Source: JBDZVM01 sp040255675 | GTDB lineage: Bacteria > Actinomycetota > Actinomycetes > Acidothermales > Acidothermaceae | DNA: 64,000 nucleotides | Direction: 5' to 3' | Assembly: GCA_040255675.1 (NCBI GenBank) | Contig: JBDZVM010000005.1 | Span: forward strand, 92,803 to 156,802 | In this document: positions 43,096 to 60,775 of the stretch, piece after piece | Layout of the letters: every line of letters starts with the position of its first letter | Position numbering within the stretch: position 1 is the first letter of the stretch | Program-made: the position numbers and the translations under genes | The notes under the pieces: generated by a model | The model's database searches: none | What the model was told of the DNA's origin: nothing | Seen by the model: only the letters and a program-made list of their open reading frames with translations

Positions 43096-43449
43096 CTAGC
43101 GCGGGGCGGGGTATCGCACTTCGAATGTGGTGCAGCCCTCCGGTGACCGCCACGGACCGTGCTTCATGCCGGGTGGGCGGCAGGCGTACATTCCAGCGCT
43201 GAACGTCTGGTTGAGTTCGAGGTCGATCATCGATCCGTCGATGATGTAGACCTCTTCCCAGAAATCGTGAGCTTGGACGCCGTTGGGGGTCGTGTCGGTG
43301 CCTGGCGCGAAACGCAAGATGCGGGTCGCCACGCCGGTTTGGCTGTCGTCTTCGGCGAGGATTCTTTCGGTCAAACCGTCGCACTTGCCCGCACAGCGCG
43401 TCCATTCGACGTCCGCGACAGGAAAGAACTCACTCTCAGGTTTTGGCAC
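43096..43449 (-). CDS. Small cupin protein (ChrR-like)
   Basis: 117 residues, one cupin barrel with a motif 1 variant (NGVQAHDFWEEVYIIDGS) and motif 2 MKHGPW. Not of the QHFN group found at 22027-25641. Small cupins of this kind appear in many catabolic operons as isomerases or metal-binding accessory enzymes; function here unknown. Last gene of the operon starting at 45198. Confidence 0.75.
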   Translation of the reverse strand: MPKPESEFFPVADVEWTRCAGKCDGLTERILAEDDSQTGVATRILRFAPGTDTTPNGVQAHDFWEEVYIIDGSMIDLELNQTFSAGMYACRPPGMKHGPWRSPEGCTTFEVRYPAPR

Positions 43450-43498
43450 GATCGCTCCTTCTCATGCGGTCTTCTTATCCGCGTCGACGCTTGAACGG

Positions 43499-44185
43499 CT
43501 AACGGACTTCCTTTACGTCGTAAGCATGTCGCAATGCGAGCCCCGGCATGGCGAGCTCGAGTTCGTAACCGCGGCCGTACATGAATCGTCCATCGAGGAG
43601 GGGCAGCGTGCCGCAGAACATGATGTCGCCGTCCTTGAGACCGATGCCGTCGCTACTGCGGCTGGTGAGTTCGTCGAGCAACGCGGTCGGGTGGAGCATC
43701 GAGACCAATCTGCCGCGCTGATACAGGTGTCCGTCGACGTGGCAGCTGACGACGATGTCGTCCCACGCGTCGAGGGCACCCTCAAGCGGAACGACCTGAC
43801 GACACACGGGTTTGGGCGACGAAGCCTTGGATTCGGCGATATCTCGGCGTTCGACCTCACGGTCGGTGTGGTCGCTGCCTAAACCGAGAAATATCGCGTC
43901 GCCGGAGCGGATCAGAATCGGTTCGACTTCACCTGACGTCTGTGCACCGGTGACCTCGATCGCCGGCCGCATGGTCACCAGACTCGTCGGAATTTCATAG
44001 AACATCGGGATAATCGGTGGCGGCGCAATCCCGATGTCAGCCAATTCGTCGATGTGTGCCTGCACGGCTGACCGGTCTCTGCCTGTATAACCGGCGATGA
44101 TCAGGCGCCGGGGGGCGAACGAAAAAGTTGTGCCGGTGTCGTGCACCGAGAACGTCAAGCTTTCGGCGGGCGGGGTGGAGGCCAT
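43499..44185 (-). CDS. DUF2848 family protein
   Basis: 228 residues. Diagnostic segments: RRLIIAGYTGRDRSAVQAHI near the N-terminus, SGEVEPILIRSGD, GLGSDHTDREVE, DIMFCGTLP and a C-terminal LRHAYDV. DUF2848 proteins look distantly related to fumarylacetoacetate hydrolases, which hydrolyse C-C bonds of ring-cleavage products, but no member's reaction is known to me. Position between a binding-protein-like gene and a cupin supports a catabolic role. Confidence 0.78.
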   Translation of the reverse strand: MASTPPAESLTFSVHDTGTTFSFAPRRLIIAGYTGRDRSAVQAHIDELADIGIAPPPIIPMFYEIPTSLVTMRPAIEVTGAQTSGEVEPILIRSGDAIFLGLGSDHTDREVERRDIAESKASSPKPVCRQVVPLEGALDAWDDIVVSCHVDGHLYQRGRLVSMLHPTALLDELTSRSSDGIGLKDGDIMFCGTLPLLDGRFMYGRGYELELAMPGLALRHAYDVKEVR

Positions 44186-44259
44186 GCGGAGTACCTTTCG
44201 TCCGTTGACGACTCGGAAGGCGACGTTGCGGCGGTATCGAGAGATCTCGGCGCGATGGC

Positions 44260-45198
44260 TTATGGTGCGCTACGCCACAACTGCCGGAACCGGGTCGACA
44301 CGAGCTCGTCTTTTTCGAATTCGCGGTTCGTGAATCCTCGACGTCGGGCGAAGGCCACCATGGCATCGAAAGCCGCATCATCGATCGCCGGGTCGTAAAA
44401 CGGCGCGTCGCGCTCAATCAGCGTGGCAGTCAGCTCCGCTTCCATCGGGGGAAAGAGCCGCTTGGCGATGTCGGTCGCGATGGCGGGCTCAGCACGGAGC
44501 CGCTGCTGTGCCTCGACGAGGCCCGCTACAGCGGCCTTGGCGTCGTCCGGCCGTGAGGCTTCGAGTTCGGCGGAGCACAGCAAAGCAGCGAACGTATAGT
44601 TCGCGGTGCCGGCTGGTCCGTCGCCGCGGCGCGCGTCAACGACGACGGTGCCGGTGCCTTCTCGTACCGCGACCTCGGCGCCCATCCCGTTGGCCCAAAA
44701 GCCGTCGATGTGGCCCGCGGCCAGCGCCTTCGCGGCGGCGACGCCGAACGAGGCGCCGGCGGACGTGGCACCGGGCACCGGCCCGATCTCTACCGTGGCA
44801 GGGTCGACCCCCGCGTCGAGCAACATCTGCACCAGACCCGCGTCGGGCCCAGGTGCCGCGCCGATCCGCAAGCCCTTGAGGTTGGACAGATCTGCGCCGC
44901 GGGTGAGCCCTCGATCAGCGCGCGCGACCAAGAACCAATACATGTTGTGCGACAGCGCGGCAAGAATTCGTACCCCGCCACCATCGGGCGCCTCGTGAAA
45001 CAGCGCATGAACCGAGCCTCCGACGAGATCGACCTCGCCCTTTCGTAAGGCATTGATCGACGACGTGACGGGGAAATGAAGCGACAACTCCGTCTCGACT
45101 CCGCGAGCCTTGATGCAACCCAATTCCACCGCGGCGATCAGCGGAAAATAGGACGGCGAGATCAAGTCCGGAATCACGATCTTCAATGGCACGGTCAT
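44260..45198 (-). CDS. NMT1/type 2 binding-protein-fold protein without signal peptide
   Basis: 312 residues with the type 2 periplasmic-binding fold (LKIVIPDLISPSYFPLIAAVELGCIKARGVE, LKGLRIGAAPGPDAGLV). No signal peptide or lipobox precedes it, and the in-frame upstream region (RLLIGEAHIRHEAN) offers none before a stop. It may therefore be cytoplasmic, as are decarboxylases and other enzymes with this fold such as 4,5-dihydroxyphthalate decarboxylase, or a binding protein with an unusual location. Its gene starts right after operator I. Confidence 0.75.
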   Translation of the reverse strand: MTVPLKIVIPDLISPSYFPLIAAVELGCIKARGVETELSLHFPVTSSINALRKGEVDLVGGSVHALFHEAPDGGGVRILAALSHNMYWFLVARADRGLTRGADLSNLKGLRIGAAPGPDAGLVQMLLDAGVDPATVEIGPVPGATSAGASFGVAAAKALAAGHIDGFWANGMGAEVAVREGTGTVVVDARRGDGPAGTANYTFAALLCSAELEASRPDDAKAAVAGLVEAQQRLRAEPAIATDIAKRLFPPMEAELTATLIERDAPFYDPAIDDAAFDAMVAFARRRGFTNREFEKDELVSTRFRQLWRSAP

Positions 45199-45251
45199 AT
45201 TTGCCTCGTGTCGTATGTGCGCCTCGCCGATGAGCAGGCGACGGCTATCAT

Positions 45252-45269
45252 TGCTGTAGACAGTATACT
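45252..45269. promoter_or_regulatory. Operator site I between divergent genes
   Basis: TGCTGTAGACAGTA (45252-45265), 11 of 14 matches to the dyad at 7921, overlaps the palindrome AGTATACT (45262-45269). That palindrome contains a TATACT -10 on both strands, so one site could control both the minus-strand binding-protein-like gene and the plus-strand ferredoxin. Confidence 0.6.
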
Positions 45270-45367
45270 ACCCGAGGCGACGGCGGAAGGCACGATGCGC
45301 CGCCGAGGTGCATCATCGGGGTGCATCGCCGGTCGAGCGGCGCCCCAGCCCGCGGACGGAGGCTGAA

Positions 45368-45568
45368 GTGAAGATCGAAGTTGACGCCGGGCTCTGCCAG
45401 GGACACGGGGAATGCCAAGCGGCGGCCCCGGAAGTGTTCGAGGTGCGCGACGACAACTTGGCCCACGTGCTCCTGCCGGAGACGCACGATCCGACGATTA
45501 TGGAGCGGGCGCGCGCCGCCCAGCGTCGGTGCCCGACCGACGCAATCGTCATCACCGAAGACGACTAG
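45368..45568 (+). CDS. 3Fe-4S-type ferredoxin (second)
   Basis: 66 residues with Cys10-QGHGE-Cys16 and a C-terminal RRCPTDAI cysteine, the same three-cysteine pattern as the ferredoxin at 42683 but with His instead of Tyr at the non-cysteine position. Likely an electron carrier for one of the oxygenases. GTG 45368 has GGAGG 5 nt upstream. Last gene of the accessory block. Confidence 0.85.
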   Translation: MKIEVDAGLCQGHGECQAAAPEVFEVRDDNLAHVLLPETHDPTIMERARAAQRRCPTDAIVITEDD

Positions 45569-45576
45569 ACCCTCCC

Positions 45577-45877
45577 GGCTTGACCCTGCTCTCGCGTCAA
45601 GCCGCTGGCTTGACCCTGCTCTCGCGTCAAGCCGCTGGCTTGACCCTGCTCTCGCGTCAAGNNNNNNNNNNNNNNNNNNNNNNNNNNNNNNNNNNNNNNN
45701 NNNNNNNNNNNNNNNNNNNNNNNNNNNNNNNNNNNNNNNNNNNNNNNNNNNNNNNNNNNNNGGCTTGACCCTGCTCTCGCGTCAAGCCGCTGGCTTGACC
45801 CTGCTCTCGCGTCAAGCCGCTGGCTTGACCCTGCCCTCGCGTCAAGCCGCTGGCTTGACCCTGCCCTCGCGTCACCG
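45577..45877. repeat. 30-bp tandem repeat array with assembly gap, upstream of rplJ
   Basis: Head-to-tail 30-bp units beginning ggcttgaccctgctctcgcg and ending tcaagccgct. Two full units and a 25-bp partial lie before the gap; three full units and a terminal partial lie after it. Each unit can fold on itself (GGCTTGAC pairs with GTCAAGCC, 11-nt loop). The last two units carry a ctgccctcgc variant. The terminal unit supplies the rplJ -35. Copy number is uncertain because of the gap. Confidence 0.9.
45662..45761. other. 100-N assembly gap inside the 30-bp repeat array
   Basis: Exactly 100 N. The 55 bases before (45607-45661) and after (45762-45816) are identical, as at the second gap, so it marks a contig join in a repeat rather than a measured distance. 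Confidence 0.95.
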
Positions 45878-45883
45878 TAATGT
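45855..45883 (+). promoter_or_regulatory. Promoter of rplJ-rplL
   Basis: TTGACC (45855-45860) from the last repeat unit, 17-bp spacer, TAATGT (45878-45883). Leader of ~225 nt follows. Confidence 0.65.
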
Positions 45884-45945
45884 GGCGGTGCCCAAGACCG
45901 CTGGTTGGTGTCTGCGTGCCTCTCTCACGAGAAGGTCCAGACCCC
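45884..45945 (+). ncRNA. Probable L10 leader (ribosomal protein L10/L12 autoregulatory RNA)
   Basis: The stretch around agaccgctggttggtgtctg and the following gagaaggtccagacc resembles the conserved L10-leader core (paired AGACC/GGTGTCT and GGTCC elements) found before rplJL in actinobacteria. The L10(L12)4 complex binds such leaders and represses the operon. A terminator hairpin follows at 46026-46058. Identified by eye; a covariance-model search was not possible. Confidence 0.55.
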
Positions 45946-46025
45946 GAAGGCCCCGCGCAAGCGGGCGGCCCGCGCAGGTACCTCGTCGCACCATGGTGTT
46001 CCGTCGGCTGACGGCCCACCGGTCG

Positions 46026-46058
46026 CGCCCCGTGCCCTGCGCCGGGGCGTTTCGTTTT
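46026..46058 (+). terminator. Attenuator hairpin in rplJ leader
   Basis: CGCCCCG (46026-46032) pairs with CGGGGCG (46043-46049), 10-nt loop, followed by TTTCGTTTT. A classical intrinsic terminator 57 bp before rplJ and after the L10-type leader, suitable for attenuation. Confidence 0.7.
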
Positions 46059-46114
46059 CTCGGTCGCCTTCGGTGGACGCCGACCGGCCCCACCCGGAAG
46101 GAGGCCGGCAATCT

Positions 46115-46687
46115 ATGCCAAGGCCTGACAAGGTGAGCGACGTCGCCGAACTGACGGAGAACTTCCGCGGTTCGAACGCCGCCGTGCTCACCGAGTACCG
46201 CGGTCTCACCGTGGCGCAGCTCAGTCAGTTGCGCCGCAGCCTTGGTGAGACCACGCAGTACACCGTGGTGAAGAACACGCTTTCGAAGATCGCAGCGCGC
46301 GACGCCGGTTTGGAGGAGCTCGAGAGCTTGCTCCAAGGCCCGTCCGCGATCGCGTTCGTCAAGGGCGATCCGGTGGAGGCGGCGAAGAGCCTCCGCGACT
46401 TCGCCAAGGCAAACCCGCTCCTCGTCATCAAGGGCGGAATCCTCGACGGCAAACTCGTGTCGGCCGGTGAGATCTCCAAGATCGCCGATCTCGAGTCGCG
46501 CGAGGTGCTGCTCGCCAAGGTGGCTGGCGCGGCTAACGCCACGCTTGCCCGTGCCGCCGCACTGTTCCAGGCGCCGTTGGCTCAAGCCGCTCGGCTTGCT
46601 GAGGCGCTGCGCGCCAAGGCAGCCGAAGGAGCACCGGCGACAGAGGCGCAAGCCGACGTAGCCGCCGCCGACAGCGCGGAAGCGTAG
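46115..46687 (+). CDS. rplJ: 50S ribosomal protein L10
   Basis: 190 residues. L10 anchors the L7/L12 dimers to the ribosome stalk. The N-terminal rRNA-binding domain (VAELTENFRGSNAAVLTEYRGLTVAQLSQLRRSL, then TQYTVVKNTL) and the C-terminal helix rich in Ala/Arg that binds L12 are visible. GGAAGGAGG lies 10 nt before ATG 46115. First gene of the rplJL operon. Confidence 0.97.
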   Translation: MPRPDKVSDVAELTENFRGSNAAVLTEYRGLTVAQLSQLRRSLGETTQYTVVKNTLSKIAARDAGLEELESLLQGPSAIAFVKGDPVEAAKSLRDFAKANPLLVIKGGILDGKLVSAGEISKIADLESREVLLAKVAGAANATLARAAALFQAPLAQAARLAEALRAKAAEGAPATEAQADVAAADSAEA

Positions 46688-46797
46688 TTCTCAGCCACAT
46701 TCTGCAAGATCGTTATAGCCCTTCGGCGCATCAGCGCCGTCGCTCACAAGTCAAGGCCGGTGCGAAGGCGCCGTTGCTAGAAGGAAGGACCGCCACC

Positions 46798-47190
46798 ATG
46801 GCGAAGCTCAGCACCGACGAGCTCATCGACGCATTCAAGGAGCTGTCGCTCCTCGAGCTTTCGGAGTTCGTCAAGCAGTTCGAAGAGACCTTTGGTGTCA
46901 CTGCCGCGGCTCCGGTCGCGGTCGCCGCGGCCGCGCCGGCCGGCGGCGGCGGTGGCGCGGCCGAGGCTGCCGAGGAGCAGGACGAGTTCGACGTCATCCT
47001 CGATGAGGCGGGTGCGCAGAAGATCCAGGTCATCAAGGCCGTGCGCGAACTCACCAGCCTTGGGCTCAAGGAGGCCAAGGACCTCGTCGACGGCGCGCCG
47101 AAGCCCGTCCTCGAGAAGGTCAACAAAGAGACGGCCGACAAGGCCAAGGCGTCGCTCGAAGGCGCTGGCGCCAAGGTGACGTTGAAGTAG
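46798..47190 (+). CDS. rplL: 50S ribosomal protein L7/L12
   Basis: 130 residues. N-terminal dimerisation domain (STDELIDAFKELSLLELSEFVKQFEE), an Ala/Gly hinge, and the C-terminal factor-binding domain (VIKAVRELTSLGLKEAKDLVDGAPKPV). Recruits translation GTPases. ATG 46798 follows AAGGAAGGA. A strong terminator follows. Confidence 0.98.
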   Translation: MAKLSTDELIDAFKELSLLELSEFVKQFEETFGVTAAAPVAVAAAAPAGGGGGAAEAAEEQDEFDVILDEAGAQKIQVIKAVRELTSLGLKEAKDLVDGAPKPVLEKVNKETADKAKASLEGAGAKVTLK

Positions 47191-47199
47191 AAGACCTCA

Positions 47200-47246
47200 G
47201 CCGGTGCCGCCGGCCACCCTCGCGGGTGGTCGGCGGTCGGCTTTTT
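47200..47246 (+). terminator. Intrinsic terminator of rplJL
   Basis: An 18-20 bp GC-rich stem (47200-47219 with 47224-47241, loop TCGC, a few mismatches) followed by TTTTT (47242-47246), 9 bp after the rplL stop. Confidence 0.9.
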
Positions 47247-47339
47247 CACCCGAATGCGCCGCGGACAATCCGGTCACAATGGACGCCTAATCGGGCGGGG
47301 CACCTTGACGACGCGGCTGAAGAGCGCGCATTCTCGCAG

Positions 47340-47443
47340 TGGTCGTCGAATACCTTGGTCGTTGAATACCTTGGTCGTCGCATACCGTGGTCGTCGGAGA
47401 TCTTGATCGCAGAAGACCGGGGTCGTCGAGATCCTGGTCGTCC
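47340..47443. repeat. 16-bp degenerate tandem repeat, 6 copies, between rplL and rpoB
   Basis: Six 16-bp units from 47340 to 47435 plus a half unit; consensus tggtcgtcgaatacct, the first three nearly identical and later ones diverged. Non-coding, between the rplL terminator and the rpoB promoter. The rest of 47247-47550 shows no gene. Confidence 0.75.
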
Positions 47444-47550
47444 AACATGTCGAACGTGTTCCGTCAGGGACTGACGTGCCGTTACGAAATCTTGAAAATC
47501 GGGGCGAGCGTCGGGGACTCGCTCATTTCGAGGCGCCGCGAGGAGGCGCC

Positions 47551-47579
47551 TCGACAGCAGTGCGCCGATTGGCTACACT
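47551..47579 (+). promoter_or_regulatory. Promoter of rpoB-rpoC
   Basis: TCGACA (47551-47556), 17-bp spacer, TACACT (47574-47579); the same -10 hexamer as the tRNA-Trp promoter. A perfect 9-bp inverted repeat, CGAGGCGCC (47529-47537) and GGCGCCTCG (47545-47553), overlaps the -35. Confidence 0.65.
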
Positions 47580-47703
47580 GCTCTTTTGCGCTGTCCTCTG
47601 ACCACCCATGGCCTGCTCGCCGCTCGGATCAACCACACGGTGAGCGCGTCCTGGGAGGTCCGTCGTGCGCACGACGACACCGCGAGCCCTGGAAGGACCC
47701 CAC

Positions 47704-51201
<3,498 letters not shown>

Positions 51202-51322
51202 GAAGAATTTTCGCGGTGATCACGCAGTGAGGGGCGACCTCCCGGTTACGCCGTCGCGCCTCGCTACGTGACACCGACTTGGAAACCAGCGAGCCCGCCG
51301 CTCGAGGGAAAGAAGGAAACCT

Positions 51323-55219
<3,897 letters not shown>

Positions 55220-55226
55220 CGCGACT

Positions 55227-55284
55227 CACACATGATCCCGGAGACTTCGGTTGAAAGCCCGCGCGAAGCCTCCGGGATCGTGTG
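55227..55284 (+). terminator. Terminator after rpoC
   Basis: CACACATGATCCCGGAG (55227-55243) pairs with CTCCGGGATCGTGTG (55270-55284) with one G-U pair. The 26-nt loop contains a small cttcg/cgaag stem. Ends the rpoBC operon 8 bp after the stop. Confidence 0.8.
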
Positions 55285-56060
55285 ATTGTGGCGTTTATGG
55301 ACGACGAATGGCCGCCGCCGGCGGACCTACCCGCGGTATGGCCAGTACCCGCCGACATGCCGGTTGCCTGGACCGTGCCTGCCGATTCGGCGATCCCGTG
55401 GTCGAGCGCCGACACGTGGTCGATTGAATCGCCCCCTGCTTTGGCGCCGAAGTTCCCTGGGTCTTCACCGCGCGGGTCATCACTGCCGTTGGCCGCTACG
55501 TCGCTCACCGTTCGTGAGCGGCGCCCAACCACGTCGTCCGGCCGCGCGACTGTCGCTTCTCCCGCTGGTGCGGTTCGGCCAGCGTCGGGCCAGCCGTTCG
55601 GGCCTTTCCAGGCTTCGTCGCAACCGCCGCCGCGCCCGGTGTCGCCGCCAGTGCGGGGCCCGGCGCTGCCGCGCCGCTTTCAGCAGCCGCCTCGGGCGTC
55701 GCGCGCACGACGTCCGATGTGAGCCGCCCACGCTCTCCCCATGATCACGAAGACTTTTTGGCGCCTAATGGGGCAATTGTTTTCGCGATCACGGACTGGG
55801 AGGTGGCTGGTGGACCCCCGTTTTGACCCGGCGGGGGAGGCCAGGTAACCTTGCTCCTCGTGCCCGGTTCCTCCGGGCTGGCTCTTCGCGCGCTGTGTTC
55901 GGTCGGCACTGACCGTTCGGGGCCGTGCGTGGGAGCATCCCCCTGATCGAGCGTTCGGGGATCGCGCCGAGAGCGGCGCGACACACCCGACCGCGTGGGT
56001 CGGCGGGAGCAGAACCGGCAGATACACGTACAGGCACACGGCACGAACTGAAAGGCGCTC
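55285..56060. other. 776-bp region between rpoC and rpsL; no convincing gene
   Basis: A plus-strand open frame (about 55288-55722, GTG start) would encode a Pro/Ala/Trp-rich protein with loose PAD(L/M)P-type repeats. It lacks a ribosome site, begins right at the rpoC terminator and resembles no family I know. Frames on the other strand are equally open. The str promoter lies at 55823-55851. I would not call a gene here. Confidence 0.5.
55823..55851 (+). promoter_or_regulatory. Promoter of the str operon (rpsL-rpsG-fusA-tuf)
   Basis: TTGACC (55823-55828), 17-bp spacer, TAACCT (55846-55851); leader of ~200 nt before rpsL. Confidence 0.7.
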
Positions 56061-56435
56061 ATGCCAACGATCCAGCAGCTTGTCCGCAAGGGCCGGCAGG
56101 ACAAGATCGGCAAGACCAAGACGCCCGCGCTGAAGGGCTCGCCCCAGCGCCGAGGCGTCTGCACGCGCGTCTACACGACGACCCCGAAGAAGCCGAACTC
56201 GGCGCTTCGCAAGGTTGCGCGCGTGCGATTGACGAGCGGCATCGAGGTCACTGCCTACATCCCGGGCGTGGGCCACAACTTGCAGGAGCACTCGATCGTG
56301 CTGGTCCGCGGCGGCCGTGTGAAAGACCTCCCGGGCGTTCGCTACAAGATCATCCGCGGTTCGCTCGACACTCAAGGTGTCCGCAACCGCAAGCAGTCGC
56401 GTAGTCGCTACGGCGCGAAGAAGGAGAAGAGCTAA
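56061..56435 (+). CDS. rpsL: 30S ribosomal protein S12
   Basis: 124 residues. Decoding-site loops are intact: TPKKPNSALRKVARV with the lysine whose change gives streptomycin resistance, and GGRVKDLPGVRYKI. ATG 56061 follows GAAAGG. Its TAA overlaps the rpsG ATG by one base. Confidence 0.98.
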   Translation: MPTIQQLVRKGRQDKIGKTKTPALKGSPQRRGVCTRVYTTTPKKPNSALRKVARVRLTSGIEVTAYIPGVGHNLQEHSIVLVRGGRVKDLPGVRYKIIRGSLDTQGVRNRKQSRSRYGAKKEKS

Positions 56436-56905
56436 TGCCGCGCAAGGGTCCGGCCCCGAAGCGCCCGGTAATCATTGACCCGGTCTACGGCTCACCGCTC
56501 GTCAGCGCGCTGGTCAACAAGGTGCTCACGAGCGGCAAGCGGTCGCTCGCCGAGCACATCGTCTACGGCGCGCTCGAAGGTTGTCGTGCGAAGACCGGCA
56601 CCGACCCCGTGATCACGCTCAAGCGGGCACTCGACAACGTCAAGCCGACCTTGGAGGTGCGCAGCCGCCGAGTCGGTGGCGCCACCTACCAGGTTCCCGT
56701 CGAGGTCAAGGCCGGCCGTAGCAGCACGCTGGCATTGCGCTGGCTCGTCGGCTATGCCAAGGCGCGGCGCGAGAAGACGATGACCGAGCGGCTGATGAAC
56801 GAGCTGCTCGACGCGAGCAACGGCCTGGGCGCGAGCGTGAAGCGTCGCGAAGACACCCACAAGATGGCCGAGAGCAACAAGGCCTTCGCTCACTACCGCT
56901 GGTAA
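56435..56905 (+). CDS. rpsG: 30S ribosomal protein S7
   Basis: 156 residues; binds 16S rRNA 3' domain and nucleates the 30S head. Conserved PRKGPAPKRPVIIDPVYGSPLV start and KMAESNKAFAHYRW end. Translationally coupled to rpsL (TAATG). Confidence 0.98.
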   Translation: MPRKGPAPKRPVIIDPVYGSPLVSALVNKVLTSGKRSLAEHIVYGALEGCRAKTGTDPVITLKRALDNVKPTLEVRSRRVGGATYQVPVEVKAGRSSTLALRWLVGYAKARREKTMTERLMNELLDASNGLGASVKRREDTHKMAESNKAFAHYRW

Positions 56906-56941
56906 TCCGCACACCGAAGACGACGAGGAAGTAGCTCACAG

Positions 56942-59044
<2,103 letters not shown>

Positions 59045-59133
59045 CCGCTCGTCGAAGGAAGTAATCCAGCAACACAACCGCAAGAAGTCCTGTACGTCGT
59101 ACGGCGAAGCAATCCATCCTCAAGGAGCACCCA

Positions 59134-60327
<1,194 letters not shown>

Positions 60328-60334
60328 TGCAGTG

Positions 60335-60364
60335 CGGCGGCCGGAGGTTAGCCTCCGGCCGCCG
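60335..60364 (+). terminator. Terminator between tuf and the S10 operon
   Basis: Perfect 13-bp stem CGGCGGCCGGAGG (60335-60347) and CCTCCGGCCGCCG (60352-60364) with loop TTAG, 7 bp after the tuf stop. No T-run. Confidence 0.85.
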
Positions 60365-60450
60365 TCTCACGCGAGCGAGTCACAAAGTTTCGTCGCAGAA
60401 GTTTTCGAAGAACAGCAGCGGTAGTACGAGAGACAGGAACCGGGACCACC

Positions 60451-60759
60451 ATGGCGGGACAAAAGATCCGCATCCGGCTCAAGGCCTACGACCACGAGGT
60501 CATCGACAGCTCGGCGCGCAAGATCGTCGAGACGGTGACTCGCACTGGTGCGCAGGTCGCGGGCCCGGTGCCGCTGCCGACGGAAAAGAACGTGTACTGC
60601 GTGATCCGTTCGCCGCACAAGTACAAGGACAGCCGCGAGCACTTCGAGATGCGCACCCACAAGCGGCTCATCGACATCCTCGACCCGACACCGAAGACCG
60701 TCGACTCGCTCATGCGGCTCGACTTGCCGGCGGGCGTCGACATCGAAATCAAGCTGTAA
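60451..60759 (+). CDS. rpsJ: 30S ribosomal protein S10
   Basis: 102 residues, first gene of the S10 operon; also the NusG/NusE partner in antitermination. Conserved GQKIRIRLKAYDHEVIDSSA and HFEMRTHKRLIDILDPTPKTVD. Confidence 0.98.
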   Translation: MAGQKIRIRLKAYDHEVIDSSARKIVETVTRTGAQVAGPVPLPTEKNVYCVIRSPHKYKDSREHFEMRTHKRLIDILDPTPKTVDSLMRLDLPAGVDIEIKL

Positions 60760-60775
60760 GAGGACGCGACTTCTC

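Noticed and set aside
4140..45570. Prophage, transposon or integrative element
   Set aside because: No integrase, transposase, phage structural gene, conjugation gene or flanking att-like repeat was found; all genes are catabolic, transport or regulatory.
45577..45877. Could the 30-bp repeats be a CRISPR array?
   Set aside because: Units are directly adjacent with no spacers, and no cas genes are present.
55288..55722. Pro/Trp-rich ORF between rpoC and rpsL
   Set aside because: No ribosome site, starts at the rpoC terminator, no family match, and the opposite strand is equally open.
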